Shown here: one piece after another, positions 7,702 through 10,842 of the stretch
Layout of the letters: the number at the start of each line of letters is the position of its first letter
How positions within the stretch are numbered: position 1 is the stretch's first letter
NCBI GenBank assembly: GCA_024223125.1
Contig: JAAEOP010000726.1
Location: 1 to 10,842, forward strand
DNA length: 10,842 nt
Direction of reading: 5' to 3'
DNA from: Chloroflexota bacterium
Lineage (GTDB): Bacteria > Chloroflexota > Anaerolineae > Promineifilales > Promineifilaceae
Made by a program: the position numbers and the translations under genes
The notes under the pieces: model-generated
Databases searched by the model: none
Seen by the model: only the letters and a program-made list of their open reading frames with translations
What the model was told of the DNA's origin: nothing

Positions 7702-7812
7702 ATGCTGGAAGAGTTATGTGAACAGACGTCACCAATTTTAATAACCGTGTTTTCAACTTGTTTTTGTAATAAATTTTGTCGTTCGATTTATTACGTCCCT
7801 CAAGGAGTATAA
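7702..7812 (+). CDS. Possible 36-codon upstream (leader) ORF
   Basis: ATG at 7702 opens 36 codons ending in TAA at 7810-7812, five bases before the ATG of the second protease. The final codons overlap that gene's AAGGAG ribosome-binding site (7802-7807), so ribosomes ending here could influence initiation at 7818. The peptide has five cysteines, including a T-C-F-C-N-K-F-C cluster. Against it: the AAAGGAGG before the start ends at 7700, leaving only one base, which is too tight for normal initiation. I recognise no family. It may be a regulatory leader peptide or simply a chance ORF. Confidence 0.2.
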   Translation: MLEELCEQTSPILITVFSTCFCNKFCRSIYYVPQGV

Positions 7813-7817
7813 ATGTT

Positions 7818-10800
7818 ATGTCCAAGTATCCAAGGAAAAGCAAAATTCGTATAACACTTTTAACGCTCATTTTGACGATGCTATTGGTTGGTTCGGCCGT
7901 GTTATTGGCCGGCGCTGCCCCGGCGTGGGTTATTGACAGCGCCGACGCCGTGCCGAATGTAGCCGCTGACACTGTTGCTGAACGCGCACCTAAAACTTCT
8001 CATCGTTTAATTGTGCAATTGGCCTCTCCATCTTTGGCTGAACAATCAGCCCAAGAAGGATTATGGCGGACAGAAAACGGCCGTCTCGATGCGAACGCAC
8101 CAGAAGCACAGGCATACATTGCCCAGTTGGAGGCAGAACAAAAAGCATTTGTAGCCCAAATGAACACTGCCCTTCCAGAGCTTTCCACAGCCAGCTACAT
8201 CAACGAACAAGGTCAATCTATCCAGGCCGCTTATCAAGTTGTCTTGAATGGCGTCGCTGTAGATGCCAGTGGTATGGGTAATATTGAGTTGGCGCGTCGT
8301 GAGCTTGGTAAGTTACCGGGCGTTCAAGCCGTTCACCTCGATTACGCCCATTACCCGGAAACGTACACCAGTACACAGCTCATCAATGCCCCTGTCTTAT
8401 GGAATATGGCTGGCGGGCAAGACATTGCTGGCGCTGGTGTCAAATTAGCCTCTATGGATGGCGGTTTGCATCATGATGCTGCTATGTTTGACGGTACAGG
8501 CTGGAGTTACCCCGGTGGCTGGCCGGCTGGTGGGTTGGGTGATGCAGCCAATAACAATGGTAAAATCATCGCCTCTCGCGCTTATTTCCGTGACTGGGAC
8601 CCGCCAGCGGTCGGTGATGAAAACAGTTGGCCCGGTGTTGCCGGGACCTCTCATGGTACACATACAGGTAGCACGGCCGCTGGTAATGCGACGACACAAA
8701 ATTATCTGGGTGTGCCCGTCAATGTAACCGGTGTTGCTCCTGGCGCCTGGTTGATGAGTTACCGCGTCTTTTATGCCAGTGTCACTGACGATGGAAACTT
8801 CTACACCGTTGAAGGAATTGCTGCATTGGAAGACCTGACGGCCGATGGGGCTGATGTGGTCAACAATTCCTGGGGCGGTGGCCCTGGCAGCGTTGGCGCT
8901 CCGTTTGATCCACTGGATCAAGCTTTGCTCAATGCTTCGGCCGCCGGGGTGTTTGTTAGTATGCCGGCCGGGAATGCAGGGCCAGGGAATGGTACAACTG
9001 ATCACCCATCCAGTGATTACATCAATGTAGCTGCCAGCACAACTGCCGGCACTTACGCTTCTGGTCAGGTAAATATTACTGCGCCAGCGCCTGTTATTTC
9101 TCCAGAATTAAGCACCATTCCATTTGCGGCCGCTTCGTTTGGCGCTCAACTGTCCTTAGGGGTAACTTTGCCTTACACTACGTTTGTAACAGGCGCCAGT
9201 GTAGACCCGGGTAACTTTGAAGGTTGTAATGCCTGGGTGGGAACCCCTTTTACCGGCACAACAGCTTTTATTAGTCGTGGGGCTTGTGAATTTGGCGTCA
9301 AAGTACTGAATGCAGAGAATGCCGGGGCTGACTTCGTAGTTATTTACAACCACGCTGCCGGTGGTGATGGTCTGATAAATATGGCCCCAGGCGCTGTGGG
9401 TAATAGTGTTACAATTCCCTCTATCTTTATCGGGCATACTTCTGGCACAGCCATTGTAAGCTGGTATGCAACAAACGGCGCGGCCTCGGCCATGTCGGTG
9501 GATACCATTGCTTACCAGGCCGGCAATACACCTGACCAGATTATTGCCTTTAGCAGCCGTGGCCCTGGCGTAGGGAATGTTCTGAAACCAGACATTGCCG
9601 CGCCTGGCGTCAACATTATGGCTCAAGGGTATGATCCTTCAGCCACGGGCGAGGCGCGTCATTTGGGGATTGGTCAGGCGAGCGGTACCTCTATGGCTTC
9701 GCCACATGTAGCTGGTTCGGCCGCACTCTTACGGCAGCTACATCCTACCTGGACAAACGCTCAAATAAAGTCAGCGTTGATGTCCACCTCCCAATACATG
9801 GACATCTACAATTTTGATGGTTCTCCGGCGCAGCCATTAGATATGGGCGCTGGACGGCTAGATTTGACGAATGCGGCCGATCCTGGCGTTATCCTCGATC
9901 CGCCGAGTTTGAGCTTTGGCTTGGTGCCGACGGGGACAATGCAAACGATTTCTGTCACGATTACCAATATAACGACTGCCACAGAAACCTATGATCTCAG
10001 CACCCTGTATACCGGAAATGGTTTTACTATGACAACAGCGTTGCCCGGCGTTTCTGTAAGCCCCATCTCTGTTACGTTAGCCGGTGGCGATTCGGCGGCC
10101 GTCCAGGTAACATTCGATTCAATGACCGGCCAGGGTTTGGGCGATAATCAGGGTTACATCATCTTGGCTGGTAACAATGGTCATGATGCCCATATGCCGG
10201 CCTGGGCGCGTGTTCTGGATACGCCAGCGGCCGCAGAAGTCCTGATTATTGATAACGATGCTAGTTTCACCTTAGGTAATCCCGACTATCTCTCTTATTA
10301 CACTGAAACGTTGACTGCATTAGGGATAACGTATGACGTTTTTGACGCCGACGCCGAGGTTTTCAACGGCTTCCCCTCAGACTTCCTAGATATGAATATG
10401 CTGATGCAGTATGGGAAAATTCTGTACTTTACCGGGGATAATTACGAACCTGATGGGACCTATGGTGTACCTACGCCGCTATCCGCTGGCGACATGGATG
10501 GCCTGGTAGAATACGTCAACAGCGGCGGTATCTTGATTGCGATGGGACAAGATATGACCAGTGTGATGGCCGATTCATTCTTCCAGGAGTCTGTTTTGGG
10601 CGTACCTGATCCGTTGCAAGATAGTGTCACTGGCTTCTCACTGCCGGATGCGGCCGTTGTCGCTCAAGCCGATGCACCGCCAGCCTTTGCCGGTGTGAAT
10701 CTGGATTTGAGCGGCCCAGAGGTTAACTCTGTGACGCTGACAGGGGCGAATGAAGTTCCGCCTGTGGCCACGACGATGATTGGCACGGCCGATTTTGGCT

Positions 10801-10842
10801 ATGACAATGCCAATCAGGTGTTGGATTATGATGTAACGGTGA
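7818..10842 (+). CDS. Second secreted S8 serine protease with GATase-like and CHRD modules (3' end outside window)
   Basis: Predicted secreted subtilisin-family endopeptidase, 1008 residues visible with no stop before the window edge. ATG 7818 is chosen because AAGGAG at 7802-7807 lies ten bases upstream and the product starts with a clear signal peptide (basic K3-R11, hydrophobic 12-33, cut probably near A34-A36). The ATG at 7813 is in a frame that stops after 13 codons. Domains by residue: I9-like propeptide about 62-176; S8 domain with D214 (in M-D-G-G instead of the usual D-T/S-G), H279 (S-H-G-T-H-T-G), oxyanion N386 (P-A-G-N-A-G-P) and S625 (G-T-S-M-A-S-P-H-V-A-G); PA domain inserted about 440-553; Ig-like/ASH-type sandwich about 689-797; Rossmann- or GATase-like module about 808-930 opening with V-L-I-I-D-N-D; CHRD domain from about 970 (L-T-G-A-N-E-V-P-P-V), cut by the edge. 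It is a different architecture from its neighbour, not a recent duplicate. Substrate unknown. Confidence 0.93.
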   Translation, partial: MSKYPRKSKIRITLLTLILTMLLVGSAVLLAGAAPAWVIDSADAVPNVAADTVAERAPKTSHRLIVQLASPSLAEQSAQEGLWRTENGRLDANAPEAQAYIAQLEAEQKAFVAQMNTALPELSTASYINEQGQSIQAAYQVVLNGVAVDASGMGNIELARRELGKLPGVQAVHLDYAHYPETYTSTQLINAPVLWNMAGGQDIAGAGVKLASMDGGLHHDAAMFDGTGWSYPGGWPAGGLGDAANNNGKIIASRAYFRDWDPPAVGDENSWPGVAGTSHGTHTGSTAAGNATTQNYLGVPVNVTGVAPGAWLMSYRVFYASVTDDGNFYTVEGIAALEDLTADGADVVNNSWGGGPGSVGAPFDPLDQALLNASAAGVFVSMPAGNAGPGNGTTDHPSSDYINVAASTTAGTYASGQVNITAPAPVISPELSTIPFAAASFGAQLSLGVTLPYTTFVTGASVDPGNFEGCNAWVGTPFTGTTAFISRGACEFGVKVLNAENAGADFVVIYNHAAGGDGLINMAPGAVGNSVTIPSIFIGHTSGTAIVSWYATNGAASAMSVDTIAYQAGNTPDQIIAFSSRGPGVGNVLKPDIAAPGVNIMAQGYDPSATGEARHLGIGQASGTSMASPHVAGSAALLRQLHPTWTNAQIKSALMSTSQYMDIYNFDGSPAQPLDMGAGRLDLTNAADPGVILDPPSLSFGLVPTGTMQTISVTITNITTATETYDLSTLYTGNGFTMTTALPGVSVSPISVTLAGGDSAAVQVTFDSMTGQGLGDNQGYIILAGNNGHDAHMPAWARVLDTPAAAEVLIIDNDASFTLGNPDYLSYYTETLTALGITYDVFDADAEVFNGFPSDFLDMNMLMQYGKILYFTGDNYEPDGTYGVPTPLSAGDMDGLVEYVNSGGILIAMGQDMTSVMADSFFQESVLGVPDPLQDSVTGFSLPDAAVVAQADAPPAFAGVNLDLSGPEVNSVTLTGANEVPPVATTMIGTADFGYDNANQVLDYDVTV

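Larger units (their letters stand above)
102..10791. repeat. Dispersed over-represented palindrome CGGCCG (29 copies)
   Basis: First bases of the copies: 102, 754, 838, 967, 1034, 1531, 1756, 1807, 2132, 2451, 2548, 2980, 3565, 3787, then 7363, 7381, 7894, 8078, 8674, 8839, 8938, 8965, 9127, 9718, 9874, 10096, 10228, 10651, 10786. With equal base frequencies about 2.6 copies would be expected. All lie in coding DNA; 25 of 29 sit in one reading frame (NCG-GCC-GNN: Ala/Ser/Thr/Pro followed by Ala), the other four read as NNC-GGC-CGN. None occurs from 3793 to 7362. It behaves like a highly iterated palindrome of the cyanobacterial HIP1 kind, though part of the excess could be codon-pair preference. 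Confidence 0.85.

Noticed and set aside
7813..7854. Alternative ATG five bases upstream of the chosen start of the second protease
   Set aside because: Its frame stops after 13 codons and does not encode the signal peptide; ATG 7818 does and has the better spacing from AAGGAG.
7688..7972. Minus-strand open frame of 94 codons reaching into the intergenic spacer
   Set aside because: It overlaps the signal peptide coding region of the second protease in antisense, shows no domain, and has no supporting promoter or ribosome-binding site that I can see.
8445..9005. Minus-strand open frame of 186 codons
   Set aside because: Antisense to the catalytic His and Asn region of the second protease, whose reading frame is firmly supported by motifs.
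9156..9626. Minus-strand open frame of 156 codons
   Set aside because: Antisense to the PA domain of the second protease; no recognisable product.
1..10842. CRISPR array, tRNA, rRNA, complete insertion sequence or phage attachment site
   Set aside because: No regularly spaced direct repeats, cloverleaf, rRNA motif or transposase motifs were seen; the only mobile-type signal is the short inverted repeat at 7551-7616.

Overview
The window looks like part of a genome from the phylum Chloroflexota, probably an Anaerolineae or Ardenticatenia-like lineage. This is inferred from the secreted multidomain S8 proteases, a C-terminal Tyr-Leu-Pro-Val-Ile-Met-Lys tail of a kind I associate with Chloroflexota exoproteins, and the style of the guanylate kinase end. 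It is not proven. Coding DNA is of balanced GC content; the two intergenic stretches are clearly AT-rich.

Layout, all on the + strand. (1) 2-175 is the 3' end of a guanylate kinase gene (gmk). (2) 176-584 is an AT-rich spacer with no convincing gene, but with a good -10 box and a hairpin plus T9 tract that could act as a leader or attenuator. (3) 585-7433 encodes a 2282-residue secreted subtilisin-family protease: signal peptide, I9 propeptide, S8 domain with a PA insertion, Fn3-like domain, PPC-like region, DUF11-type beta-sandwiches, a short beta-propeller, a NEW3/DUF11-like domain and the conserved tail. (4) 7434-7817 holds two tandem hairpins, the second a textbook intrinsic terminator, then a 66-bp REPIN-like inverted repeat, a candidate promoter and a possible 36-codon upstream ORF. 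(5) 7818 to the right edge is a second, different S8 protease (1008 residues visible, incomplete): signal peptide, I9, S8 with PA insertion, Ig-like domain, a Rossmann/GATase-like module and the start of a CHRD domain.

Both proteases keep the full catalytic triad and oxyanion Asn, so both are probably active exoenzymes for protein degradation or cell-surface processing. The terminator between them argues for separate transcription.

The most notable non-gene signal is the palindrome CGGCCG. It occurs 29 times in the window, about ten times the chance expectation, but is entirely absent from 3793-7362. That gap is the C-terminal accessory half of the first protease. It suggests a HIP1-like lineage-specific palindrome and a separately acquired or recently shuffled domain block. 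A second notable feature is that three host beta-sandwich domains in the first protease each appear to be split by an inserted domain.
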